A DNA stretch of 64,000 bases from Arsenophonus sp052174455 (GCA_052174455.1 JBQMRP010000012.1:62001-126000); one strand, 5' to 3'. Counted from the stretch's first letter, positions 50,816 to 61,829 are shown. Numbers and translations are program-made. Notes: generated by a model from the sequence alone, not told the origin.

Positions 50816-51419
50816 GATAAATTCTTTTATTTATCTGTTTTATTTTTGCCGTCTTATTGCTTGAAACATCTTCAGTGTTATTAAGTTAAGCCTATCTTAA
50901 ATTATTAGTATTAGTTAAATATCAACATATTGATACACTTACATACCTAGCCTATCTACGGTTTTATCTTCAACACCTTTTACTGACCCTGTCAATAAAA
51001 ACTCATTTTGAGGCAAGTTTCCCGGTTAGATGCTTCAGAGCTTATCTCTTCTAGACTTAGTTACCAGTTAATGTTTACCATTGATATGAAACCTGTATAC
51101 TAGTGATATATTTACTCCGGATCGATCTACTATTAGTAGAAACCCCATGAATTACCCTCCTACCCATAAGAGGTAGGGGTAAAATTTATTTTAAGATCTT
51201 CTAAAATTCAACTCATATAGCACTTTAATAGCAAACAGCCTAACCTTTAAGAAACTTAGTTATCAATAGGATGTGATTAGCCAATATTGATATGCCAAAC
51301 ACTGTCGTTAATATAAACTCTTAAACAGTATCAGTTTATTGTTATGATAGGGAGCACCTTTTATCCATTGAGTGATACCTCTTTAATTCAGAACCACTGA
51401 ATGATTAAGACCTATTTAT

Positions 51420-52200
51420 TACTATTCTGAAATAGTAATAAGTTTTTTTAATAATTCAAGTTTAACATTAAACCAAGCTTTCATGAATTACAAGTAAATC
51501 TTACTATCTAAGACTAATAATGGACTAATTGGTATAATTCCTGATCATAGATCTAATATATCGATTCAGAATAATCTCAAGTTTTTGAATAGAATTGAAA
51601 ATGATAGATTTGCAGCCTTCTATCTATCATTAAATCGCTCGAGGTATATTGGTTTTAGATACCTCGGTGGGCTATAAAATCGGTCTTATATAGTAAGCTC
51701 TGTATAGAAACGATTGTATTCCTATTTTCGATAATTGAACGTTTTCATAGTCCAAAAAGGACAATCTGTAAATTCTTTGCTATTGTTAGTAAAACTAATT
51801 ATACCTATAAAAAATATGTTCGATTAAGATCACGTAAGAAGCGTCAAGCCTTGTCCTTGTAAGGGATGTATAAAAATCCATAGAGTTCCTTGAACTTATA
51901 CCTACGAAAAAATAATATTGTGAATTTTTATTTTTGCATCTTCGAAAGATATTTATATCTACCTGCAGCTAAGCAGACGCGTAGCTTTTAAACACTTTAT
52001 TCTTGTGGCTTTAGTGTTTCCTGCTTTATTTCACGCAAATTCTTATTTTCGTCGGCTTCGTAAATAACAATCCAGGCTAGAAGAGAAACATTTTCACAAA
52101 AAACGACTATGGACTTTTCCGAGCGGTCGAACAGAATCGTCGACAGCTATAGGAATATAGCTGTAATCATCAATATCATTTTATTTTTCCTGCTTAGGAA
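51420..52200 (-). mobile_element. IS481-family relic inside the 23S pseudogene
   Basis: It aligns with the IS481 relic at 61830-62700 in the same orientation: the left end AATAATTCAAGTTTAACATT, the VERF-type DNA block GATAATTGAACGTTTTCATAG, ..ATCTGTAAATTCTTTGCTAT.., TAAGATCACGTAAGAAGCGTC, and the right end GGAATATAGCTGTAATCATCAA. Flanking 23S sequence resumes at about 52412 after an extra hairpin-rich segment. The transposase is heavily decayed. Confidence 0.7.
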
Positions 52201-52412
52201 AATAAATTTAAGAGATGATGTTATAATGCTTAGCTAAAGTAGATATAGATTGCTATTCAGGCCTGAATAGCAATTCTACTTTTACGTATTATAGTTACCA
52301 TGAGCATGGAGTCTCGTCATCATGATATTTTCTCAACTATATCCATCGGTAACTCTTTTGATATGAAAAGAGTTACATGACGAGAATTTATTTAATGATC
52401 CAGGATTAAATA
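52200..52412. repeat. Hairpin-rich segment at the IS481/23S junction
   Basis: This 210-bp stretch is neither 23S nor recognisable IS481. It contains a perfect 26-bp palindrome (52249-52274; half-site ATTGCTATTCAGG) inside longer arms AAAGTAGA (52236-52243) and TCTACTTT (52275-52282) followed by T. It also contains a perfect 11-bp hairpin GTAACTCTTTT/AAAAGAGTTAC (52349-52376), enclosed by CTCGTCAT/ATGACGAG (52313-52320 and 52377-52384). The stems are perfect although everything around has decayed. Its origin is unknown. Confidence 0.5.
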
Positions 52413-54114
52413 CTTACTTTTGTGCACCTACTCGCGCTGTCATTCTCCTAGCTAAACTGAGTTATATTTTGCGCTAGTCACGGATATCGTGACTATGATT
52501 AATCAATCTTTGTATTAATTCGTTATCCTTTAGAGGAAACCGTCCCAGTCCAAACTATCTACCAGACACTGTTCTCTTCAGCTCGTATTACGAGCCTAAG
52601 TTAGGAGATTAAAAAAATATTAATGGTGCCATTTCAACGTTAGATCAATGTAACTAAAGTCTACACTTTAAAACCTCCCACTCATCCTACACATCAAGTC
52701 TCAATGTTGAGTGTTAAGTTATAAAGTAAAAGTTCACGGGATCTTTACATATTGTCGCAGGTACGCTGAATCTTAACAGTGAGTTTAATTTTACTGAGTC
52801 TTGGGTGAAAAAATACTAACCTTCACTGCATTATTTCCACAGATCTTAATATTTACCCACTAAGGAATATTATTTCCCTTAGGATTGTTATAGTTAAAGC
52901 TACTGTTTATTAAGGTTTTGATTAAAAGTTTTTTGTATTAGTGTTTATCTAATCAATCAACCTTCCAGCACCAGATAGAAATCACACTATGTGTATTAAC
53001 ACATAGTTTCAACTAATTGGTATCTGAGACTAGCATAAACTCAGAATGCAAGATTCTCACCTTAGAATTCTCTACCCAAACTACTTATATATTAGTTTTG
53101 GATAGGATCAACGATCCTCTATCATTTACCTAGTTTGCCTAAAAAACTATGATTAACTATTTCATAGCCTTAGTGACTTGTCATCAAGCCTCAATGTTAT
53201 TGTATTACGAATTTGCTGCACTACTCCTCTACACTCTTAAACCGGAGCAACGGTCGCTGAAGGATAGTCTATTCTTCTCCGTACCATTTATAGTAATTCT
53301 TATACAAGAATATTAACTAATTTCATCAACTACGCTTTTCAGCATTGATTTAGTAATCCGGCTTACCCTAACCTTATTTATGGGTAAATTAAGATACTTA
53401 TCTTTCGTAAATGAATTTTCACCTGTTTTATTATTACTTAATATCAGTATTTAAATGTTGATATTTCTATCAGGCATTTCAATCCTTCTCTAGGACTTAG
53501 AGAAGGATTGTCCCTATACCTCCAGCAAGATTAAGTGTTGCTACCTCAGTTTCGGGATATAATTTACCTCTATTACATTTTTTTTAAATGACGACCCTTT
53601 TCTAAGGCAACATTCTGTCTGCCTAAGTCTTTTCCACTTCGTTTCCCACTTAACTATGACTCAATAACCTTAATTAGAGATTTTGATTGTTTCTCTTTTC
53701 ATAACAAACATTAGTACCAAACATTGTACTCACTCATAAAAAAATTTTGGTATTCGTAATTTGTATCATGTTGATAATTTGAAATAACGTTCTAGCTGTA
53801 GTAGAGCACTACTACGTAAATTAATTTACTATATCTTCCTAAATAGGAATTAGGAATAATCAAATATCTTAAATTTAATTAACCTTTCACTTAATAACTA
53901 CAAATTACCCGCTAGTTTTTCAAGATCAATCACTTCAATCATTCAATTAGTGTTACCTAACTTTCAATCTGCTCATGACTATATCACCGGGTTTGAGTCT
54001 TTATCTCCATAAAACTTATGCTTAGTTAATATTTAGTTTCTTTTGTGCCTCTTATTCGAATATACGTTTTAGTTTTTAACTTTTTCTAAATTAGAAGATG
54101 TATTATTATTCAGA

Positions 54115-54184
54115 GTAGGTTGCAATAACCTACCCTAAATAATCTTTTATCTAGTTCTATTTGCAATATGATAGAACTAGATAA
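54115..54184. repeat. Two perfect hairpins with a shared loop motif
   Basis: Hairpin 1: GTAGGTT/AACCTAC (54115-54121 and 54127-54133). Hairpin 2: TTATCTAGTTCTAT/ATAGAACTAGATAA (54147-54160 and 54171-54184), a perfect 14-bp stem with a 10-nt loop. The sequence TTGCAATA spans the apex of both. They lie between the truncated 23S relic and the tRNA-Ala relic. No U-run follows on the minus strand. Confidence 0.45.
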
Positions 54185-54186
54185 GT

Positions 54187-54251
54187 ATGATGAACCTGTT
54201 GACATCCTGCGTTCAAAAAAGCACTTCCTCAAGCTGAACTGGGCTATAGCT
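54187..54251 (-). pseudogene. alaT: tRNA-Ala(UGC) relic in the rRNA spacer
   Basis: The plus strand TGATGAACCTGTTGACATCC, TGCGTTCAAAAAAGCACTTC and AGCTGAACTGGGCTATAGCT correspond to the reverse complement of tRNA-Ala (GATCGAACCGCTGACCTCCT, GCGTGCAAAGCAGGCGCTCT, CAGCTGAGCTATAGCCCC). The anticodon stem and T-stem no longer pair, so it is not functional. Confidence 0.6.
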
Positions 54252-54282
54252 ACATTAAGATTATCGTGTCCTAGATATCCTG

Positions 54283-54361
54283 CTAACCTTTCCTTTCAGG
54301 AACCTCACATCAGTAATATTGAAAGCTTGAATGGACTTTAATCACCTAAGCTACAAAAACT
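54283..54361 (-). pseudogene. ileT: tRNA-Ile(GAU) relic in the rRNA spacer
   Basis: AATCACCTAAGCTACAAAAAC matches the reverse complement of the tRNA-Ile 5' half (AACCACCTGAGCTACAAGCC), and GGAACCTCACATCAGTAATA recalls GACCTCACCCTTATCAGGGG with the GAU anticodon loop. The acceptor and T arms are lost. The order 16S-Ile-Ala-23S is the common enterobacterial one. Confidence 0.5.
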
Positions 54362-54387
54362 AATAATACTTTCTGCTTAATTTTTTA

Positions 54388-54412
54388 TTAGACAATCTGT
54401 GTGAACACTCAC
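54388..54412 (-). promoter_or_regulatory. 3' arm of the 16S RNase III processing stem
   Basis: In the pre-rRNA this 25-base segment can pair with the leader segment at 56162-56186: 21 Watson-Crick and 3 G-U pairs with one mismatch. In E. coli the equivalent long stem is cleaved by RNase III to release pre-16S. It is preserved although the neighbouring tRNA and 23S genes have decayed. Confidence 0.75.
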
Positions 54413-54428
54413 ATTCCATCTATCTAGG

Positions 54429-55970
<1,542 letters not shown>

Positions 55971-56161
55971 AAAGTTTGATGCTCAAAGAGTGTTTTACTA
56001 GCTGGTAACGTCTTTTTGTTCAGTTAACTTTGCTGGCGTTTTATTGCCTTCGCTGTTGCCTATTAAAATAATGTTACTACTTATTTAGCTCATATACGAG
56101 CTAACTATTTTTACTCTTCAAGACTTTAAAATCAAATATTTCATTTTTTTGATGATGTCTT

Positions 56162-56186
56162 GCGAGTGCCCACACGGATTGTCTAA
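56162..56186 (-). promoter_or_regulatory. 5' arm of the 16S RNase III processing stem
   Basis: On the minus strand TTAGACAATCCGTGTGGGCA continues to CTCGC and is complementary to 54388-54412 across the 16S gene. This brackets the 16S precursor. Confidence 0.75.
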
Positions 56187-56191
56187 TTAAT

Positions 56192-56202
56192 TGTTAAAGA
56201 GC
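56192..56202 (-). promoter_or_regulatory. rRNA antitermination boxA
   Basis: The minus strand reads GCTCTTTAACA, identical to the core of E. coli rrn boxA (TGCTCTTTAACA), immediately upstream of the RNase III stem. It marks the authentic rrn leader. Confidence 0.8.
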
Positions 56203-56496
56203 GTGCGACCTAAGCCACGAGATAGTGCATATTACGATTTTACCTAAATTTACAGTTACTCTTTTATTACTTAATGTAAATAAGTAATTATAATAATTTT
56301 TATATTATAACCGGTTTTATGAAACTAACAACTATTATTTACATTTTTCTGTTTAAGTGCTCACTTATTGAGCTAATTTTTAATTAATAGTATCTATCTA
56401 GATGCTAATAACCATCTTTAATAAAAGTTATTAACTCTTTAAATACTATTTAAGATTAAAATCTTTTCTCTTTAAAATAAAGATTAGTAATTTTAT

Positions 56497-59070
56497 TTAT
56501 TGCATAGCAATAATAATACCATTTTTAATATCAAGAGTTACTTGTTTACCAGGTACTAATTTTCCTGATAACATCTGCTCAGATAATGAATTTTCTATCT
56601 CTTGTTGAATAGCTCGTTTTAAAGGGCGTGCGCCAAATATCGGATCAAATCCTGCTTGCCCCAACTTTTCTAACACCGCTGATGTGATTTTTACTTTATA
56701 GCCTTGTTCTTCCATACGCTTATATAAGCGCGATAGTTGGATTTGGGCAATTTCTGTAATTTGTTTTTTATTAAGTGGGTGGAATACCACAACTTCATCA
56801 ATACGGTTAATAAATTCAGGGCGGAAACTACGGTTGACAAGTTTCATGACAATATTTTTTATCTCGTCATAACTTAAATTACCAGAACCCTCTTGTATCA
56901 AATCAGAACCTAAGTTTGAGGTCATAATAACAACCGTATTAAGAAAATTAACCGTCCTCCCCTGCCCATCAGTCAAACGTCCATCATCTAGAACTTGCAA
57001 CAAGATATTGAAAACATCAGGATTCGCTTTTTCAATTTCATCTAGCAAAATAACAGAATAAGGACGACGACGGATTGCTTCGGTTAAATAACCGCCTTCT
57101 TCATATCCTACATAACCTGGAGGTGCTCCAAGTAGCCTAGAAACAGTATGTTTTTCCATAAATTCAGACATATCAATGCGTACCATTGCATTGTCACTAT
57201 CAAATAAAAAATTTGCTAGTGTCTTACATAGCTCAGTTTTACCAACACCCGTAGGACCTAAAAATAAAAATGAACCAATAGGACGATTTGGATCTGATAA
57301 ACCAGCACGACTACGTCGAATAGCATTTGATACCGCATCAACAGCTTCATTCTGGCCAATAACACGCTTATGTAGACCCTGCTCTATATGAAGTAACTTT
57401 TCACGTTCACTTTCTAACATTCTTGTAATGGGGATACCTGTCCAACGGGCTAATATTTTAGCAATCTCTGCATCGGTCACTTTATTACGCAATAATTTCA
57501 TGGTGTTATTTTCCGCTTTAGTGGCAGATTCAAGTTGTTTTTCTAATTCAGGAATTTTTCCATATTGTAATTCTGACATTTTAGCTAAATCACCACTACG
57601 CCGAGCTTTCTCCATACTTATACGTGCATTTTCTAATTCCGCTTTTATATGCTGCGTACCGATAAGCTCTGCTTTTTCTGCTTTCCACTCTTCTTCTAGC
57701 TCTGAATATTCTCGTTCTTTTTCTAATAGTTCTTGTTCTAACATTTTAAGACGCTTTTTACTGGCTTCATCAGATTCTTTTTTTAGTGCTTGCTGTTCAA
57801 GTTTTAATTGAATAACCCGACGTTCTAAACGATCAAGTACTTCTGGTTTAGAATCCATCTGCATTCGTAAGCTAGCACCGGCTTCATCAATTAAATCTAT
57901 TGCTTTATCAGGTAGCATGCGATCAGAAATATAACGATTTGATAAACTAGCAGCAGCAACAATAGCAGGGTCAGTTATCTGCACATGATGATGCAGCTCA
58001 TAACGTTCTTTAAGCCCCCTTAATATTGCAATAGTGTCCTCAACGGTAGGTTCAGCAACATAAACTTTTTGAAAACGACGCTCTAGTGCCGCATCCTTTT
58101 CAATATACTGATGATATTCATCAAGTGTAGTCGCACCAACACAATGTAATTCTCCTCGAGCTAGTGCTGGTTTTAACATATTACCGGCGTCCATCGTACC
58201 TTCAGTCTTACCTGCACCAACCATCATATGCAATTCATCAATAAACAGAATTACATTTCCTTCTTGTTTAGTCAAATCATTCAAGACAGCCTTTAAGCGT
58301 TCTTCAAATTCACCACGATATTTTGCACCAGCCAGCAAAGCACCAATATCTAAAGAGAGAACGCGTTTATTTTTTAACCCTTCAGGTAGTTCACCATTAA
58401 CAATTCGTTGAGCTAGACCTTCAACAATCGCGGTCTTACCTACTCCTGGTTCACCGATTAAAACTGGATTATTTTTTGTTCGGCGCTGGAGAACTTGTAT
58501 TGTTCGACGAATTTCTTCATCACGTCCAATAACAGGATCGAGTTTACCTTGTTCAGCTCTTTCAGTTAAATTAATTGTGTATTTTTTAAGTGCTTGACGT
58601 TGCTCTTCAGCACCTTGATCATTAACATTTTCACCATCGCGCATTTTTTCTATCGCCTTTTCTATATTTATTTTATTCGCTCCCATCGTTTTAAGGGTAT
58701 CTTCCAGAGAGGTTTTTATATCAAAAATTGCTAACAAAAATAGTTCTGAAGAAATAAAGGTATCACCTCGCTGTTTGGCCAACTTATTACAAAAATTTAA
58801 GTGTCGAATAAGATTATTTGATGGATGGATATTATCAGTAGTGCCATGCACTTGCGGTAAAGTATTGAGAATATTGTTTAATTTATTACTAAACTGTTTG
58901 ACATTAACTCCTATCGATATCAATAAAGGACGTAATGTACCACCTTCTTGATTTAAGAAGGTGACGAGTAAATGTACAGGTTCAATAAATTGATTATCTT
59001 GTCCAATTGCTAAAGATTGAGCATCAGTTAGTGCTTGTTTGAATTTCTTGGTAAGATAATCAAAATGCAT
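56497..59070 (-). CDS. clpB: ClpB, protein disaggregase chaperone
   Basis: ClpB, with DnaK, pulls proteins out of aggregates; it is a hexameric AAA+ ATPase. From the ATG at 59070 it has 857 residues, exactly the E. coli length; six more codons are open upstream. GGAGG lies five bases before this ATG. Domains are the N-domain (1-145), AAA1 with Walker A GEPGVGKTAIVEGLAQ near 206 and Walker B FIDELH, the coiled-coil middle domain (about 410-520), and AAA2 with GPTGVGKTELCKTLANF near 605 and LLDEIEKA. An internal start (about codon 149) could give the short ClpB form, as known in E. coli. Heat-shock promoter upstream. Confidence 0.97.
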   Translation of the reverse strand: MHFDYLTKKFKQALTDAQSLAIGQDNQFIEPVHLLVTFLNQEGGTLRPLLISIGVNVKQFSNKLNNILNTLPQVHGTTDNIHPSNNLIRHLNFCNKLAKQRGDTFISSELFLLAIFDIKTSLEDTLKTMGANKINIEKAIEKMRDGENVNDQGAEEQRQALKKYTINLTERAEQGKLDPVIGRDEEIRRTIQVLQRRTKNNPVLIGEPGVGKTAIVEGLAQRIVNGELPEGLKNKRVLSLDIGALLAGAKYRGEFEERLKAVLNDLTKQEGNVILFIDELHMMVGAGKTEGTMDAGNMLKPALARGELHCVGATTLDEYHQYIEKDAALERRFQKVYVAEPTVEDTIAILRGLKERYELHHHVQITDPAIVAAASLSNRYISDRMLPDKAIDLIDEAGASLRMQMDSKPEVLDRLERRVIQLKLEQQALKKESDEASKKRLKMLEQELLEKEREYSELEEEWKAEKAELIGTQHIKAELENARISMEKARRSGDLAKMSELQYGKIPELEKQLESATKAENNTMKLLRNKVTDAEIAKILARWTGIPITRMLESEREKLLHIEQGLHKRVIGQNEAVDAVSNAIRRSRAGLSDPNRPIGSFLFLGPTGVGKTELCKTLANFLFDSDNAMVRIDMSEFMEKHTVSRLLGAPPGYVGYEEGGYLTEAIRRRPYSVILLDEIEKANPDVFNILLQVLDDGRLTDGQGRTVNFLNTVVIMTSNLGSDLIQEGSGNLSYDEIKNIVMKLVNRSFRPEFINRIDEVVVFHPLNKKQITEIAQIQLSRLYKRMEEQGYKVKITSAVLEKLGQAGFDPIFGARPLKRAIQQEIENSLSEQMLSGKLVPGKQVTLDIKNGIIIAMQ

Positions 59071-59110
59071 AATACCTCCAAAATGCAATTACAATCATTG
59101 CATATAGATT

Positions 59111-59139
59111 ATATGAGGTTTCATTTCATATAATTCAAG
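59111..59139 (-). promoter_or_regulatory. Sigma-32-type heat-shock promoter of clpB
   Basis: On the minus strand CTTGAAT (59139-59133) is followed after 14 bases by CCTCATAT (59118-59111), close to the sigma-32 consensus CTTGAAA / CCCCATNT with 13-17 spacing. The start site would be about 35 bases before the clpB ATG. Confidence 0.65.
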
Positions 59140-59189
59140 TTATTTACAATAATGACTATTACTATAAAGTAGTTAATATATTAAAGATT

Positions 59190-59920
59190 TATTTTAACTA
59201 AATTAATGATACCATTCTTCCTGTTTACGCTATTAAGGCGATAGGAAAAAAATACCTTAGCTCCCTAACCGTACAATAGGTTCCACCTTAAATACTTTAA
59301 CACCAACTCACTCAATTTCAAATGCGCTAAGCAAGTAGCGATCAGCTAGATATTTATCATATCATAATATTTAAAACCTCGCGTTAATTCTGCATTATAT
59401 ACAATAAAAACACTTCTAACTTTAGTACCTACTTCAAATTTTCCGCGCTAATAGCTGATATAATTAAGCCATAATAGAGGAAAATAATGATTTAAATTGT
59501 TTTATTGCATTTTTCAGAATCCCATCACACAAACCTCTCAAGCCAGGCATATATGGCAGAAATTTCCGTGCCTTGTTCGTTACAGAATAAAATAGGAAAA
59601 CAGTCTGCTGTCATCACGATACACACTTATTTTCGCTCACAACTATATTCAGCATCCACTTACCGATCAGCATTTTTTCCTTAGCAAAATCGATAATACG
59701 CATGCCATGCACCTGATTAAATCAGTAAGGCTGTGATGGTAGTTGTGCAATTTTTGTGAAGCTATTGCGGTTTTGTTTTACTAATTGCGGTTGATCTCCG
59801 ACATGCAATCCTAGATTGAAGCTATCATAAGATGACAAACTATTACTAGCCAATACGCGTTATGCTACAACCAATAACTGTTTTAGGTTCTGGCCAGTCC
59901 GGATAATATTAAGATATCTA
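59190..59920 (-). pseudogene. yfiH: yfiH/pgeF pseudogene (laccase-domain protein)
   Basis: Minus-strand translation across frameshifts recovers most of the E. coli YfiH order: LILSG, then ITRIGG.., YDSFNLGLHVGDQPQLV, YWLNQVHGMRIIDF, then SVMTADCFPILFCNEQGTEI, then LGPAISAENFEVGTKVRSVF and FFSYR near the C-terminus. At least four frame breaks and stops are present. In E. coli the order is also clpB-yfiH-rluD. PgeF acts as a peptidoglycan-editing factor that prevents misincorporation of L-Ser in MurC products; that function is probably lost unless encoded elsewhere. Confidence 0.85.
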
Positions 59921-59921
59921 T

Positions 59922-60899
59922 TTACCAATCCATTTTATCTTTGTACATTACTGAATCTGTTTTAAGCATATTAATTAATATAATTATATCTGCAGGAATA
60001 TCTGCATGCCATTCCATTTCAATACCTGTACAAGGGTGATATAAACGTAACATTGTGGCATGAAGTGCTTGCCGATTAAAATTGTTCATAATTTGAGAAA
60101 ACTCTTTCGAAATACCTTTTAATTTGCGTGGACGACCACCATATACCGGATCGCCAACTAAAGGATGATTAATGTGCGCCATGTGAACACGAATTTGATG
60201 CGTTCTTCCTGATTCTAACCGTAACTTAAGCCTGGTATGAATGCGAAAATACTCCATGATTCGATAATGCGTAATAGCAGGTTTTCCAAACGGATGAATA
60301 GCCATAAGTGTTCGCTTAGTTGGGTGACGAGCAATAGGTTCATCTATCATTCCACCAGTAATCATAGAACCATTTACTATCGCTTCATATTCACGCGTAA
60401 TCTTTCTTAGCTGCAAAGATTGAACTAGATTGATCTGTGCAGGTATTGTTTTTGCTATAACCATTAATCCGGTAGTATCTTTATCAAGTCGATGAACAAT
60501 TCCTGCTCGTGGAACATTTATAATCTCAGGATAGTGATATAAAAGTGCATTTAGTACTGTTCCATCTGGATTTCCTGCTCCTGGATGAACCACTAAATTA
60601 CAAGGTTTATTAATGATAATTATTTCGTCATCTTCATAAACAATATTTAATGGAATATTTTGTGGCTGCCAACGAATATCTTCTTGAAGAAGTACATCAA
60701 TGTCAATTTGTTCGCTGCCAAATACCTTTTCTTTCGGCCTATTTATAATCTTGCCATTTACCTTCACTCTATTATCTAAAATCCACTTTTTAATCTGTGA
60801 ACGAGAATAATCAGGACATAATTTAGCTAATGTCTGATCCAAACGCTGGCCAAGCTTCAATTTTAAAATTTTAACCTGGAGTTGAAATTGTTGATCCAT
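59922..60899 (-). CDS. rluD: RluD, 23S rRNA pseudouridine synthase
   Basis: RluD makes pseudouridines 1911, 1915 and 1917 in helix 69 of 23S rRNA, and is the most important pseudouridine synthase for growth. The 325 residues (E. coli 326) have an N-terminal S4 RNA-binding domain (LDQTLAKLCPDYSRSQIKKW) and the catalytic RluA-family motif GIVHRLDKDTTGLMVIAKT with the nucleophilic Asp. Also conserved are SGRTHQIRVHMAHINHPLVGD and ARHPTKRTLMA. It formed an operon with yfiH, now a pseudogene immediately downstream. Confidence 0.96.
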   Translation of the reverse strand: MDQQFQLQVKILKLKLGQRLDQTLAKLCPDYSRSQIKKWILDNRVKVNGKIINRPKEKVFGSEQIDIDVLLQEDIRWQPQNIPLNIVYEDDEIIIINKPCNLVVHPGAGNPDGTVLNALLYHYPEIINVPRAGIVHRLDKDTTGLMVIAKTIPAQINLVQSLQLRKITREYEAIVNGSMITGGMIDEPIARHPTKRTLMAIHPFGKPAITHYRIMEYFRIHTRLKLRLESGRTHQIRVHMAHINHPLVGDPVYGGRPRKLKGISKEFSQIMNNFNRQALHATMLRLYHPCTGIEMEWHADIPADIIILINMLKTDSVMYKDKMDW

Positions 60900-61027
60900 A
60901 AATTATCTATAATAAAGTTTACATTTTAATGGTAGTGCCGTTTTAATTAAAATATGTGCTATTGTAGCTTATATTTCGTTAAGGTCTTTATGGAAATCTT
61001 CCAAAAATATTTAGAGGAAACAATCAC

Positions 61028-61765
61028 GTGATTAAAAGTATAAAATATCAACTAGTAGCAACCACATTGAGTTTATTTATTACTGGATGCTCCAGCAATA
61101 AAGATACTGTACCAGAAAGCTCTCCTACTGATCTCTATACCAGTAGTCAAGAGAAACTACAAAACGGTAATTATAAAGAGGCAATCAAATTATTAGAAAC
61201 CCTAGATAACCGTTATCCATCTAGCCCTTATACTCAACAGGCTCAGTTAGATATGATTTATACCTACTATAAATCAGGGGAGCTATTATTAACGATAGCA
61301 ACCATTGATCGATTTATTCGTCTTAATCTAACACATCCCAATATTGACTATGTTTTGTATATACGCGGTCTTACCGCACTAGCATTAGATGATAGTGCAC
61401 TACAAGATTTTTTTGGTATTGATCATGCAGATTGCGATCCTCAACATGCAATTGTGGCCTTTAAAGATTTTAAACAACTAGTTCATTTTTATCCAAATAG
61501 CCTATATGCAACAGATGCTAGCAAACGTTTAGCTTTCCTAAAAGAGCGTTTAGCAAAATATGAACTAGGTATTATTAAATATTATAATGAACGTGTTGCT
61601 TATGTTGCTGTTATTAATCGCACTGAAGAAATGCTAAAAAATTATCCAGATACCCAATCAACACGCAATGCACTAAAATACATGGAAATAGCCTATAACA
61701 AGTTATACTTAACTGAGGAAAAAAATAAGGTTGCAGAATTAATCACAGCTAACCCAATACCCTAG
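61028..61765 (+). CDS. bamD: BamD, outer membrane protein assembly lipoprotein
   Basis: BamD is the essential lipoprotein partner of BamA in inserting outer membrane beta-barrels. The 245 residues equal E. coli. The start is a GTG at 61028 with AGAGGAAAC ten bases upstream. The signal peptide ends in the lipobox LFITGC, acylated Cys about residue 21, with SS after it as an outer-membrane sorting signal. Five TPR repeats follow (LYTSSQEKLQNGNYKEAIKL, FIRLNLTHPNIDYVLYIRGL, FKDFKQLVHFYPNSLYATDA). Divergent from rluD as in E. coli. Its retention indicates that an outer membrane with beta-barrels is still assembled. Confidence 0.96.
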   Translation: MIKSIKYQLVATTLSLFITGCSSNKDTVPESSPTDLYTSSQEKLQNGNYKEAIKLLETLDNRYPSSPYTQQAQLDMIYTYYKSGELLLTIATIDRFIRLNLTHPNIDYVLYIRGLTALALDDSALQDFFGIDHADCDPQHAIVAFKDFKQLVHFYPNSLYATDASKRLAFLKERLAKYELGIIKYYNERVAYVAVINRTEEMLKNYPDTQSTRNALKYMEIAYNKLYLTEEKNKVAELITANPIP

Positions 61766-61829
61766 CAGACATAAATAATAATCGCTACAATTCATTGGTT
61801 AATGATAGACAAATAGTTTTGCTTTTTTA
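61766..61829. other. Short spacer after bamD
   Basis: AT-rich spacer; the following stretch begins an IS relic. A weak hairpin with a T-run at 61846-61877 could terminate bamD but overlaps the element end. Confidence 0.4.

Larger units (their letters stand above)
50885..54075 (-). pseudogene. rrl: 23S rRNA pseudogene, 5' truncated and IS-interrupted
   Basis: The stretch can be followed against the reverse complement of E. coli 23S in order: GGCAAGTTTC..GTTAGATGCTT near 51015, TCAGAACCACTGAATGATTA near 51390, ACCAGACACTGTTCTC near 52560, CCTACACATCAAGTCTCAATG near 52690, GTTCACGGGATCTTTAC near 52730, and ATCACCGGGTTTGAGTCT near 53985. Similarity then ends: roughly the first 600 nt of the 23S are missing. 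Substitutions and small indels occur throughout, including in peptidyl-transferase-centre regions, so it cannot give functional rRNA. An insertion of about 1.0 kb (51420-52412) splits it. Confidence 0.9.
55971..56496. other. rRNA leader and clpB 3' flank
   Basis: The part adjoining the 16S (to about 56300) is the rRNA leader with boxA and the 5' arm of the RNase III stem. No consensus promoter was assigned with confidence; TAATAT at about 56235 on the minus strand could be a -10. The rest is AT-rich DNA downstream of clpB. Confidence 0.6.

Noticed and set aside
51420..52200. IS3-family assignment for this relic type
   Set aside because: An AERFF-like match in one strand first suggested IS3, but the opposite strand gives the full ordered IS481 signature (TDNGKEFTD, HRLT..Y, YNQELS...KTPLQ..KDW...SELFKK).
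54187..54361. Functional spacer tRNAs
   Set aside because: Similarity to tRNA-Ala and tRNA-Ile is clear, but the stems no longer pair and key bases are missing.
57428..57811. 127-codon plus-strand frame
   Set aside because: Antisense shadow of the coiled-coil region of clpB.
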